The notes under the pieces are model-generated. The model was not told the DNA's origin. It saw only the letters and a program-made list of their open reading frames with translations, and did no database searches. A program made the position numbers and the translations under genes. 64,000 bases of DNA from Lottia gigantea (taxonomy: Eukaryota > Mollusca > Gastropoda > Lottiidae): contig NW_008708358.1 of the NCBI RefSeq assembly GCF_000327385.1, forward strand, positions 1,117,797 to 1,181,796, written 5' to 3'. Each line of letters starts with the position of its first letter. The first letter of the stretch is position 1. This document shows positions 11,081 to 23,400 of the stretch, piece by piece.

Positions 11081-13834
11081 CTTGCTTGATGAAAATCTGA
11101 AACAGAAAAAATAGAAGTAAGACTCGGAGGAAAATGCATAGACCCTACTGGATTCCAATGCATCTGACAAATCCTCTCCTCCTTCGACACGTGTATATTG
11201 TGTTGAAACGTTATGTGCCTAACCATATTAAAGAAGTGTGTTATATTCCTTACTATTGTCTTATGTTTTGTTACTTTCTAGATGGCACCAAAAATATATA
11301 GGAGGGTGCGTAAGAGTCAGCATGAAATCAACTATGGGTAAACAGACAGGAGAGATATCCTTAACAAATACATGACCACGTAGCGGAAAAATTTTAAAGT
11401 AACTTTTCAAAATGACTTATCGAATAAAGGGACATAACACAAATCAATTTCAGAAAATACCCCAAAAAAACCTTAACGTGTTTATATATCATAGTAAACC
11501 GACTTTTTTCGTGGATTAAAATAGAAAATCTTTTATTGTATTTCTTGAAACAAATCTTATAATTTCTAACAACTTAGAAAGTATTAAGGTGAGGCATCAA
11601 GCTAATAGGTGTCTTATAAACGGATTTTTTTCATTCAAATACAAAAGTCAATTATGATTGATTGATATACTTCCTCATGTGAAAAGTTCACTTGCTGCTA
11701 CTAATGTTTCGCCAATACGTTGTTTGGATTTGGGTTTCGTTTTGCAGTTTGGATCGTTAGTACTATCTATAGTCCAACTTTCATTTGATTCAATCTCATT
11801 AGAGTCAAGATCACAACCTCTCATTCTTACCTATAACAGATATAACTACTCTTGCTTCTAATATATGTAGGCTCGAACACTTGCAGCTTACTGAAACAGA
11901 AAATAATACCATACAATTTAAAGTTCAGAAAAAACGGTAGGCTAACAATCTTTTGCATGACTAATTGTAGCCTGAACATTGAGACCATTTAACGAACCAT
12001 TCAGAAGGGAATATATCTGACTATAATAATTGGTAGGCCAATGTTGAGTAAATAACTTACTTTAAAATTCTGCACAAATTCTTCAAAATAACGTCGAGTT
12101 AAATATATTTTATTTGCCCTTTTCTAACCATGTGATCAAGTAATAGCAGACGATCTTTTCAAGACTGGACGAGTTCAATATTTCCTTGTACCTATTATGC
12201 AAGTAGAGTCCATTGAAATGCGGTTAAGCTGACATGGTAACACTACAGCTATAGAATAACTGATATCACGTGACGTCGTCAGGTGTTAATCATATACACC
12301 CACAGATATTGAAATATAATTCTATTAGCAAAATAATGCAAAAAAGGCAACATTAGGTGATTTGCAACACCTAATATAAGTTATCAAAGAACAGAAATAG
12401 CAAATTCTATCATTTTATTTCGTTTACTGTAATATTAAAACCCAAATCTACCCTCAAAACAGTTTTTGTGGTCCGAAGCATTAACAGCGAGTTATTCCCC
12501 TTCAATCCATCTCGTCTTTGTTTACTTGTTAAAACTATCAATATACTCGATACTGAGGCTACAAAGGTCTCCTTAATGACATAAATTTCAATATACTTAC
12601 GTAGAAGGACGGTATAGTGTAATTATACTTACATGTAACACTTTGAAAGATTTAAACCAGTACTGGTGAAAGTGACCGTTGACTTCTGGCCATTTTGGTA
12701 GCGTCTAATATGGGGATTTGTCCTAGTTCGCACGCGCACTTGAAAACAATCGCTTCCTATGTGTTCATTTATGACGAAAATCATTTCAAATTGAAATCCA
12801 CATATGGCAATCAGAACATAAAACCCTCTCCCTGCGCTAAATCCTGAAACATACGTTTACCGTTTCATTCTGCGTGCATTTGCACAATTTATTTAAAGTG
12901 TGTATGTACACAGACAATCTGAATATTTGGAAATTGTAGTCGAAAATATAATACTTTTCGTTTAACTCTTTTTTAGGCCTAAACATATTTCTCAGAAATA
13001 GAAACATGCATTTCAGCATATAACATTGAGCCCTTGGTCTAAAAACATTATTAGATGTAGTGTCCAAATTATGGCACACATTTGATATAATTATGACTTA
13101 GCCTACATTAGATCTACATACGTTTCATGTAGTATGTTGTTTACACGGAGAATAGGATATGGTTAAAACTATTTGTATATCGGTTCAGATCGTTTGTTTT
13201 CAATATATTTAATCATAAGTTAGTGTTCTAATACTAATTAATAGGTACTAGCTACGACCAATACCCCAACACCATGACTAAGATGGCCTACAGAAATAAA
13301 ACAGGGATTTATTTGCTGATTTCAGCATTATACATGCCCTCGAATTCAAATGGACATTCGATAAAGTAGATCACCCAATTCATCAGAAAGCGCGGTGTAA
13401 GTTTAAACACATTTCACTTAATTCAAATATATAATATTATCTTTAATACAAAATACAAACAAGATTCGGTGTAAGCAATGAAATCTAACTCACCTCAAGT
13501 TGAGGAATACAACTAATTTCTTTGGATTGAAAGGAAGTTTTACATGAAGTTTAGACTAATCATTTTCTTGGAATGGTGGGTATGATTTGGGCTTACGACG
13601 AAGGAAGAGAATGGGTGCACGAGGAAGATTCAATTTGACAATCCTTATTCAATCTGATGGTTTTGATATAAACGTATATCTACAGCTTAGCAATTTAATG
13701 GTAGAGGGAGTATTTTTAATGGTTTTTCAATAGTAATTATTACAAATTATATTTCGGATCTGACATGTTTTCGCCTATGTTGATTTATACATATATACTG
13801 GTTATATCCTCGCAATTCACATCTTTTTCTACAG
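11081..13834. other. 5' leader region of the zinc-finger gene and divergent spacer
   Basis: No convincing coding exon. A 5' non-coding exon and promoter of the zinc-finger gene should lie here, because its coding exon begins right after an acceptor. A less AT-rich patch near 12,660-12,740 is a candidate promoter. The missing first coding exon of the EB-domain gene may also lie here; I could not place it. Confidence 0.45.
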
Positions 13835-16800
13835 AATTGTCATTTGTTTTGTGTACGTGGAGTTCTTATTACCATCTTGCTAACGGGACTAAATGGTATG
13901 TACCTCTGTATTTTTAGATACTTATTTAGGTGGTAAATTATACACAAAGGCATGTCGTGAAATAAGAAAATGATCTAGCCTGAAGTTGTTGCTTCCTACA
14001 AAATCATTCTTTTGGCTTTTGTTGCTGCGCTTAAAGCACAATATAGTATTGAGTAAACATGAATCTGTGCCCACATCACTGTACTAATATATTTGCAGGT
14101 CTGTTATTAGATACATGTTCTGGCGACGATGATTGTCCAGTACCTGCTACCTGTAGACCCAATGGTTGTAAAGGATTTAACTGTCTCTGTCCTCCCCTTA
14201 CCATTGTTGATGAGACGTTAAACTTTTGTCAAAATGGTACGTTATAATTAAATATCTGATCACATCAGTTGTCTTAATAAAGCTTTCCGATCTAGTAGAG
14301 GTATAAGGATGTGATTTCGACTGTCGAATCTCTTTTTAGACGTTACATTACAAACGAACTGATGTCAGATATTGTTAGAGAATCTGGAGAGAAGTCCATT
14401 TCTGGAATCACGGCAGTAGTATTTCTTGGTATCTCAGGTGTGAAAATGTCAATATTATCTGGACCCTATTATTTCAGCATCGAAGATCGGAAGCCGCTGT
14501 AAAAATGATACTAGATGTTTGTCTAAAATGGCAATTTGTGAATCAAATTTTTGTCGATGTGCAGATTTCTTCAGAACGACTGGAACGCTACAATGTTCTT
14601 TTCGAGATGAAAGGTTGATCGGTGAAAATTGTTCGCGGTCTTCAGAATGTGCTGATGCCAAGTCAGTGTGCCTCGGGGGATCGTGTGTCTGTGCTCCAGG
14701 TTTTAGAGAAAAGACTGAAGATGAATATTGGACAGATCCTTTATCTAGAATCCAGTGTGTGTCAGCAAATTTCTCTTCGGGTAAGCAAATGAAAAAAATG
14801 TGGGTGGTCTATGCAGCTCGAAAGACTAACGCCTGTCCGATATTGTGACTTGCAGCATATTAGCAAATCTGACTCAAGCAGTTCCTAAGACGCATTTGGG
14901 TGCGATATCGTCGGTCAAGAGGCATATGAGCAAAGCAAGAGAATGAGAATGTGATCATAACCAATCTCACCGAAAAGTTTGTAGGACCTTTGGAAAAGTC
15001 GAGTAGCATGTAACCTAGAGTCAGAAAATTTATGACAGTTTCTTGAGCGACATCGTCATTCACTTATCAATGGTAGAATAGGTTTGGTTCATAACCTGCA
15101 TGCTCATTATTTCGTTTCATCTTTCAGATTACTGTGGGCAAGAGAGATTGGTATTACCACTGGAAATAACCCCTTCAGCTCCAGGAGTAACCGATATCGC
15201 AGTCGATATCACTAACGCCGACTCAGAGATAAACCATTCAGAAATAAATATAGAAGCATCTGATGCTTATTTTGACAACACCTTCGATATCCTACGAGAG
15301 GATACAGTTATGCCCTCGGACGACTTACTCCCATCAGTAGCCTTCCAAACTTTAAGCATTACTCTAGACATTTTGTTACCGTCAGAGGTCCAGTCCGATA
15401 ATGTTAGTGATCTTGATAATCTCTTGATAACGAATAGTGAAATTCCACGAGATCCATTTACTGAAATTGAGTCGGATGTCATTGATGGTTTTACTTCCAA
15501 CGAACCACCAGAGATCGAAGTAACTGAATCGAGTTTGTTTGAAACGATGATGGTCACATCTAGCTTTGATTCCATGTTCTATTATGAAGATGGTGTTAGT
15601 AGAGACACTGTTAAAACTGATGGTAAGCTTTCAATTATACTGTCAAAGCGTGTTAGGCTTCGGGACACCGACAACAGTAGAAGATCGATATTAAGTTTAA
15701 CAGATTGATGTGGGATACAGAACAGTAAGTGCTGTACCGATCTGTTATATGTCAGCTCTATTATTAGTAAGTTGTTGTTCAATTACCGGGATGATCCAAT
15801 TCTTTACCTATAGCATATCCACTCCACAAATAAACGAGTAACGATGTGTCTAATTTCTCTCATTTTGGAGAGACCAATTTAAATCTTGTGTTTTCCTATT
15901 TTTAGAAGTATTTGAGCACACAGAATCAGATGTAATAGCTCCAACAGAGACCTTTACTGATTCTCCAAGCAATCTCGTGGATGAATTTACACGAATAGAT
16001 GCTGACACCACAAGCCCTAGTGATCTTGGGAAAGACACCACTGGAAACAATAACACTGACGGTGACAAGAAGCAAAGCCGCAACAGCAATGTAGCAATTA
16101 CTAACGAAGGTAGGCAATGAATCGACAAAACGTAATCGTATTTAAAATATTATTATATTATCTTGGTATTGTGCAATGGACAAAGATTTCCTTGATTCTT
16201 TAAGTAAACAATCGACTTCGACGTTCATTGGACGGCTATGGACTTGATATTGTCGGATTGTGGACCTATATGAATCGCAATTGCAATGTAGCGGTGCATG
16301 TCCTTTTCCTGTTGGTGATAAATCGGAAAGGTTTCAATCTGCCACTGGCATTCGATATTGCATTTTGTAGATGTCAAAATAATAATATCACTGTTGGGAA
16401 GTGGAGTTGGTATACTGGTTGTATTGACCATAATTGTGGTGTTGTTTAAATTATGTCGGACAGGAACTACGTAAGTGTAGGCCTATATAAAACCCTTAAC
16501 ATGTTATGTATATTCATAGTTTGTACCAATCATAGGCGCAAGGGAATCTGGTGTTGCTAACCCCTTTTCTGATTGACAATTCGTATTCTCATATGGTGAT
16601 GAATTATAGTTGAATATGTCCAAAGTGTGCAACTTCTATCCTCGTGCAACTTTTAAACTTATTTTAGATACGAATGCAACAGAATATTTTAGCTTGCTTA
16701 TGAAAGGAAAAAATATATTTTCGATCCGACGCGACGCGTGTGCATTGCATCGACACTTTCTAACCGTTTTCATTTGTAGTAGACCCACCTGTAATTTATG

Positions 16801-16915
16801 AACTTTGTGTTTCTGTTGCAGAATGTCAAATACTGTTTCCCCGGAACCACAAGACACTTCATCGGTACTCAAATCTGTTAATAGACAGAGAACATTATTC
16901 AAAGATCGTTGGTGA
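13835..16915 (+). CDS. Single-pass membrane protein with EB/EGF-like cysteine modules (first exon not found)
   Basis: Exons 13835-13895, 14099-14236, 14478-14780, 15128-15622, 15906-16109, 16371-16470 and 16822-16915 join in frame (465 codons including stop). The first ends a hydrophobic, signal-peptide-like run (GVLITILLTGL) but has no Met, so a short upstream exon is missing. The next two encode Cys-rich modules with the spacing of EB or EGF-like domains: CSGDDDCPVPATC, CKNDTRCLSKMAIC, then CSRSSECADAKSVCLGGSC with CVCAPGF. The two long exons are an acidic Ser/Thr-rich stalk. A transmembrane helix follows (core GSGVGILVVLTIIVVLF), then a short basic tail ending FKDRW. AATAAA follows at 16,952. 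The likely product is a type I surface receptor or adhesion protein. Intron phases around the membrane exon (1 in, 2 out) match those of the mucin-like gene to the left. Partner unknown. Confidence 0.82.
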
Positions 16916-17552
16916 ATCTTCGGATGGATGTCATTGTGGTTGTTTGGAGCAAATAAATTGTTACAAAAACACGCTGTACCTAATATATTTTAGTATCTTA
17001 ATTGATATCAACATTGAATTTAAAATGCAGGCTCTGGCCGAAAGAGTCAACGATACATGTAGGACTATAGCACAAAGTCTTAGCATACATGCATCATTAT
17101 ATGCCGAGAGTATAAATTGCCATAGGCCTATATCGGTTGATTGTGTCCCTTAAAAAAGCCGACTTTAAAAGAGATTTAGTATGGTTAGGTCCACCTTCCA
17201 GTTTTTTTCATTAGGAACATGTTTGCGGACACGTAATCTTATGGGCTATACAGAAATTGCATTTTTGTTGTCTACAGTAGGCCTAACGGTAGTCAAGCTG
17301 TTTCAGCAATTGTTGGGTGGAATTGAATCGGTCTAAATATCTTATGAAAAATAGTGGAAGAAGAAGGAACAGGAATTTTCATCAGATATTTTACTATTAA
17401 AGTATTCAAACTATTTCATTATACAGTTAGGATTGTTCTTTTTGATCTTGGCTGATGAAATCGCCCGTGGTCTTTCTCTATTTTTGTACAGAGTTGCCCC
17501 CCTTCGTCCGACTCTTTCGTTTTGAAGGCGGAAATGAGACTAAAGTCTAAAC

Positions 17553-18926
17553 ATGGCGTCATATGGAAGCATGTCTTTTCGATGGTTACATAAAATATCC
17601 AGAAACCCTCAATATGTACTTACATTAAGAAATACCAGGTGAGTAAAGTGGTCATTTATCTATTGTTTAGTAAGTTCTGGTGAGTGCTGTTGACTCGGTT
17701 GAACATATACTTATATAACCTTGAAATGTCACAGTCAGGAACTGGACGGGATTTAATGTAAAAAAATCTCACGACGCAAAATAGTCCTACTTTGCAACGA
17801 TGACTATGGCAACTTTCATCATTAAAATTATAAAGCCCACTTATGCTGAGGCCTGAGGTGAATAGTGTTACTTTCTAATGCATTGGATTCTGTGTTAGTT
17901 GAATCACCGGTATAGGTCTATTTGTCGTTCTATTTGTCGCCACAAACCAGGTTTTATGAGACACAGTGTATATTCCACTTTTTTTTAGTTCTAAATACCA
18001 TTCATTTTTATTATAGTAAGAGTAAAAATATTCGATTATGTTCAACTGTTACTGGAAAGTCAGAAGAAGCTATTGGAGAAGGAAAGGTGAAAGATCAAAA
18101 AGAAACTAACACAGATGCTTCTGAACTTGAAGCAAAATTACAGGAATTAACAAAAACACATGAGGTTGAGATGAAAGAAATAAAGGTATGAAACAATATT
18201 ACATGGGAATTGAAGCTTATTCTCCTGCATTTGTTTGGGGAACAGTAAAAGAAACCTATTACTGGATGGTCTGGTGTTTCATCCTATTATAGCAAAGTTG
18301 GATCCTAGAGTTACCCCTTATACGAGATGCTAGTTGCATGGATTTTATGCACATAATGTTTAATTGGAGTCTTTCAAATAGAATAATGAACCAAGGCCCC
18401 ATTAGATCAATTAGTTTTATTTTTAAAAATTTTAATAGCAGGTTGTCAGATCAGGATCCGAAAAGTATGTTATGAAACTGTATTTCAATTTTAGGATAAA
18501 TATCTGAGGTCATTGGCAGAAACAGAAAATGTGAGAACAAGAATGATGAAACAAGTGGAAGATGCTAAAATCTTTGGTATTCAGGGATTTTGTAAGGATT
18601 TGTTGGAAGTGGCTGATATTCTTGGTACTGCTACAGAAAGTGTACCTAAAGAGCAATTAACTGAGGAAAATATTCATTTAAAAAACCTTTACGATGGACT
18701 TGTGTTAACTAATTCTCAATTACAAAAAGTTTTTGATAAGCATGGACTCGTTAAATTAGCTCCTAAAGAAGGGGAACTTTTTGATCCATTTGTACACGAA
18801 GCATTGTTTGAAGTACCAAGTGCTGAGAAAGAAAAGGGAACAGTAGCTGTATTACAGAAATCTGGTTACAAGTTAAAAGATAGAACAATACGGCCAGCTT
18901 TAGTGGGGGTTTTCAGACAACCTTGA
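17553..18926 (+). CDS. GRPEL1: Mitochondrial GrpE homologue, Hsp70 nucleotide exchange factor
   Basis: Three exons, 17553-17638, 18017-18185 and 18495-18926, give 228 residues, close to the usual 217 or so of animal GRPEL1. The N-terminus (MASYGSMSFRWLHKISRN) is basic and hydroxylated without acids, as expected of a mitochondrial presequence. Residues about 45-90 form the long coiled-coil helix (ELEAKLQELTKTHEVEM, then KYLRSLAETENVRTRMMKQV). The C-terminal beta domain shows the family pattern FDPFVHEALFEVP and ends GYKLKDRTIRPALVGVFRQP, both diagnostic. Known role of the family: in the matrix it releases ADP from mtHsp70, powering import by the TIM23 motor and folding. AATAAA lies near 19,211. 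I prefer GRPEL1 to GRPEL2 as invertebrates normally have one gene. Confidence 0.96.
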
Positions 18927-20444
18927 TTTCAGATCACTTTTATTTCTCACATCCTCATTTGAAAACGGTTAAAATTTGCAATAAGTGTATAATTTCATTT
19001 TATCAGAGGTTGATCTGTTTTAATTGATAAGGACAAAATATCATACTATCAGTTTTGGTCATAAATGTGGTATAACTAAATGACAGTCATGATGTTATGA
19101 TCATGAGTATGTAACTTTACATGTTAATTAGCAGAGATTCTATTGAAATGTTGAATTGATTTTTGTCTACATAGTAACTTATAATGATAATCCTTCAAAA
19201 AAAAAAGATCACAATAAAGTAAAAGTAACTATTATATAGTTTCTAAGAAAGTGTTATTTTATGTGAAGTTTGAAATATTTAGAAATATTAATTGGAAGAT
19301 ATCTGTTGTTGGCCATGTTATATTTGAAATCAAGTTATATATTACTGTGAGATGTAAGGATTTGTAAATTTGTTAATTTCATCATGTATTGTTTGTAGAT
19401 ATAAAGTCATACTCAAGTGAAAGATATTTAGTGTTTTAAATTTTAACCAAGATCTTGGGCAGGCATGAAAAGATTACTTATTTAAATCCGTGTTGCCACT
19501 CTAGTATAATGGGGGGGAGCTTCATAGCAATTGTAATTCAACCCATGATAGAACCTTTGAGTTGAATGTGGCATGTTCAGAACATTACAAAATTCACCTC
19601 AGCTGTGTCGTGTAGATATTAATATGAGTCACAGAAGCCACACTATTATGCACCTTTTATTTTTGCAACCCTCTGTGTTTTGCTCTGTTATTTTCGTAAC
19701 CATCTGCATTGTGCTCTCTTTATTCTCTTGTTTTTGTACCCCTCTGTGCTCAGTGCTGACCAATTTTAAGACCTCTTGAAGATAATGAAAAGCTTCATTA
19801 ATACCTTATATTTTTTATTCTACTACGTATCATAGCTGAGAATAATAATAATAGATTAACAATACTTAGACTTTCTTCAATTACAAATGATTTCTTAGAG
19901 ATATTAAGAGCTTATTAAAATTAATCAAAAGTATAGGATAAGACTAATAGGCATTAGATACCTTTAATGCGAGAGTGTTAAGAGGTTATGATAATAGTAG
20001 TAATAATCATAATGGTATTCTAAAATATGAAGCAAGGTCTATCTTAAACAAACCTATTCTCAATTTGAATTCAAATCCTTTAATTTTATACGAAAAATCA
20101 ACAATCACTTTCTTTTCAAGTTTAAACAAGGAAGCATAAACCAAACAATTATCAACATATATGCATCTTCATTTAATGGACATTAGTTATAAATCATTTT
20201 TAGTTGCTGAAGAGATAGAGGTTTTACTCTTGTATGAGGCAAAGATAACTACTAGAAGACTAACAGTGGACGAAAATAATAGAAAATCTTTGACAAATAC
20301 AATACATTGTCTTTAGATGCAAGCAAATATTTCCAGACATCACTTTTATGAAATTTCAACAATTTATCACTATAACATGTTATTGAAGTAACTGTAGTCC
20401 TTCACTTCATACAAGAGAACTACCTATAATCTAACATTGTGTAT
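18927..20444. other. 3' UTR of GRPEL and tail-to-tail spacer
   Basis: AT-rich. The first 300 bases are probably GRPEL 3' UTR, ending after AATAAA near 19,211. The rest separates GRPEL from the convergent peroxidase gene. I see no gene or repeat. Confidence 0.6.
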
Positions 20445-23400
20445 TTATTCTAGTTTCTTCAATTCAGAAGCTCCAGGGAAATACCAGTAGGTTCCCTTGA
20501 CGTTCTGCGAGAGCCTCATGATATCGTCATTTTGCCCATCACCACCTGAACCAACCATTCTATCCAGCATGTACTCAAAGTTCTGTGGACTTGCAGCATA
20601 ACCAATAAAGAATAATCCTTTCTCACCAGACAAAGAACCAAAAGGCATAGATTGTCTCACGATTTCAACTGGTTTTGGAGCATTGAAGTTATTTCCTGAA
20701 AAAAATGTTATTTCATCTCACATTTTGAAACAGCAATCTGTTATATTCAAATATTTTCAATTTGTGTTGCCGAATATGAATTGTCCTCGTTTGTTGTTCA
20801 AATTCCCCTCTTAAAGGCAAGAATTATTCTGAAGCCCTGGTCATGCTTTTGAGAGTTGGTCTTGCTTTCAACCTCAACCAATATGAATTACAATAACTTT
20901 ACTTCTAATTGTGGTATAATTAAAGAAACATGAAATGAATGGAGCTTTACGTCCTACTTTTCTGCACCACGTGGGCTAATGAAGACGGAAGTATAATTAA
21001 AGAAACAGTAAAGGCAAGATACCAATTTATAGCCAACAATCGTTTAGAAATTTTTTTTAGGACCTTCCATGCAGATTAAATAATTTCTAATAGATACCTG
21101 AAGTCATTCTAGCAACATGAGATGTTATAGTCTTTCTACTCAGCTCTGTACTGTCATTTCTCGCTCTACCAACCCATCCCTCTAATGTTCTATCTACAAT
21201 ATAAATCAAAGCAACCATAACAGAGAGCACAAAGTTATAGTGCAGCAGAGACATTTATGTATCTTGGGGTGTGATTCAAAAACATTAATGGATTAACTGT
21301 AAGCCAGTTAAATTAACCATTAGGACTCTGATTGTCATTAAACAGCATAATACCCTGACTAAGCTACAAACTATAAAAGCTGCAGTGTGGACGGTAACTG
21401 AATGTGACAACACTTGGTAATGGAAACTTTACAGCCCCTTTGTTACATAATGCATTATTCCATATATCCATGTATTATGTTAGAGATGCATTACTTACCC
21501 TTTTCTCCATCTATTACATCAAGTTTGTGAAGCCATTTCTGGGTGATCTAGAACAAAACAATCAAACTTTAAAATAGTACAATGTATTTCTCAAATGAAT
21601 CATTGGATTGAAACTGCCAAAACCTTCTGGTCATTCATTAAAAAAATATTACCAACTGATAGACCTCCCTTTCAGCAAAATTCTAGCCCTTTTCAACAAG
21701 TCCACGGAGAAGATTTTCAATATTGTCATCAGTCATTATTCTACCATGAGAACGTGATCGACTGGAGGTCTAAACTTTTATGGAATGTTTTTGCTTAAAC
21801 ACAAGAGAAACCAAATCTCATATATATATATTCTGAACATTGTTCATTGTGGTAAAGAAAATATTAAGAGACTGTATGCTTAAAAGTAACTTACTACATA
21901 GCTTCCACCAGTTTCTTTTTCTACAGCTGTTTCTTGTCTGCCCTCTTCATCAGCTCTATTCTCAGTTCCTACATTAAATAAATACATATGTAATTCCAGG
22001 TATACCAGAGTTTAATATCACAATCCAATGCATAAATACAAAAAATAATCATGACAACAACAATAATAATACAGATATTTTTTCTTAATGAATATCGTGA
22101 CCTAAAAATTACTGAAAAAAAAGATGAAATTCCATAAAATCAGATTATATCTTACCGTCTATGAAGCCAGACAAATCTCTACCATTTTTATACACAAAAC
22201 TATAAATATCTTCAAAATTCTCCACCGAATCCTTGGGAAGGTTTTTAATTATAACTTGAGCCAATTCAAACAGCTTGCTTGGTGTATTACATTTGGCATG
22301 AATAAATACATCTCCACCTTAAATACAAATCATTGTATATGTAAGATATGAAGAATATGAGGAAAGAATTGTGTTCAGCTCTTAATATCTGACATTGAAT
22401 ATTTGTTGCTTAAGGTTTATCTCAGGATACTACAAAATAGGTACAGTATAAGAGTGAAATGAGAATAGTAATATTCTCAAATAAACGCACTAGCGTAGGT
22501 CATGAAGTAAAATAAGAAACAAAGTTTTAGACCATTAGTTAGGTTTATATTAGGTATATTCATGAAATTTTATGGCATTCTTGAAAATAAAATTACACGA
22601 AATTAACATAATACCGTTTAAAACATGGATATCAGTTCATTGATTTGTAAGTGTAGACACAGCAGAACATGCACTGCAACATGCTCTTTAACGGGGGTTG
22701 GGATCAAAAATATCTTTTTTTTTTTTGGTGTGCAAATGGTAATGACTAACAACAAGAAGTACTAAAAAAATAATTTTACTATTTAGATGTAAATTTTTCA
22801 TTATAATCAATAATAATCAATAATACTAAAAGAAATCCAAATTAAACAAAAACTCTTCAACTAATAACAAAATAAACACATTTCAACTTTCAAACCTTCA
22901 ATATCGTAACAGTGGACTCCTGATGAAAGAAAAAGTGATATAAGCTTACAGTCTTCAGGTTCAAACCAGAACATATAGACATAAACTGATCAGCTATACA
23001 AGGCTAGTTGATTTAACTCAATTTGCTAGTCATGGTTGACACCATTTCCAAATCCAACAAATACTTTTTACATTTTAATATATTCAAACAAGCTTAAATT
23101 ATAGCTCCAATTTCAGCTTTTTTCTGTATCACTCTTTGGAATTAAAATCTATTGTCAGCTTTTCCTGCAATTCACCAAAAACTTTCTTTCCAAGAAAAGA
23201 CTAGTATCACTAGTAGTCTATAAAATGTCTTTGTCTGATTGCAGTAGGTCTGGATATCAAAAGATAATTTAATAAGAGCACAGAAAGTTTGCAGAGTGGA
23301 AATGAGAAAGATGTAATTCATTACCTGAACTGGGCATATCACCTAAAGCTCCTTTCCTATGAGGATAAACAAACGATTTCATTGTCTTTCCAGCAACCTA

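Noticed and set aside
13274-13285. ATG in MTKMAYR context as the start of the EB-domain gene
   Set aside because: Joining it to the exon at 13,835 runs into a stop, and no GT donor follows in the needed phase.
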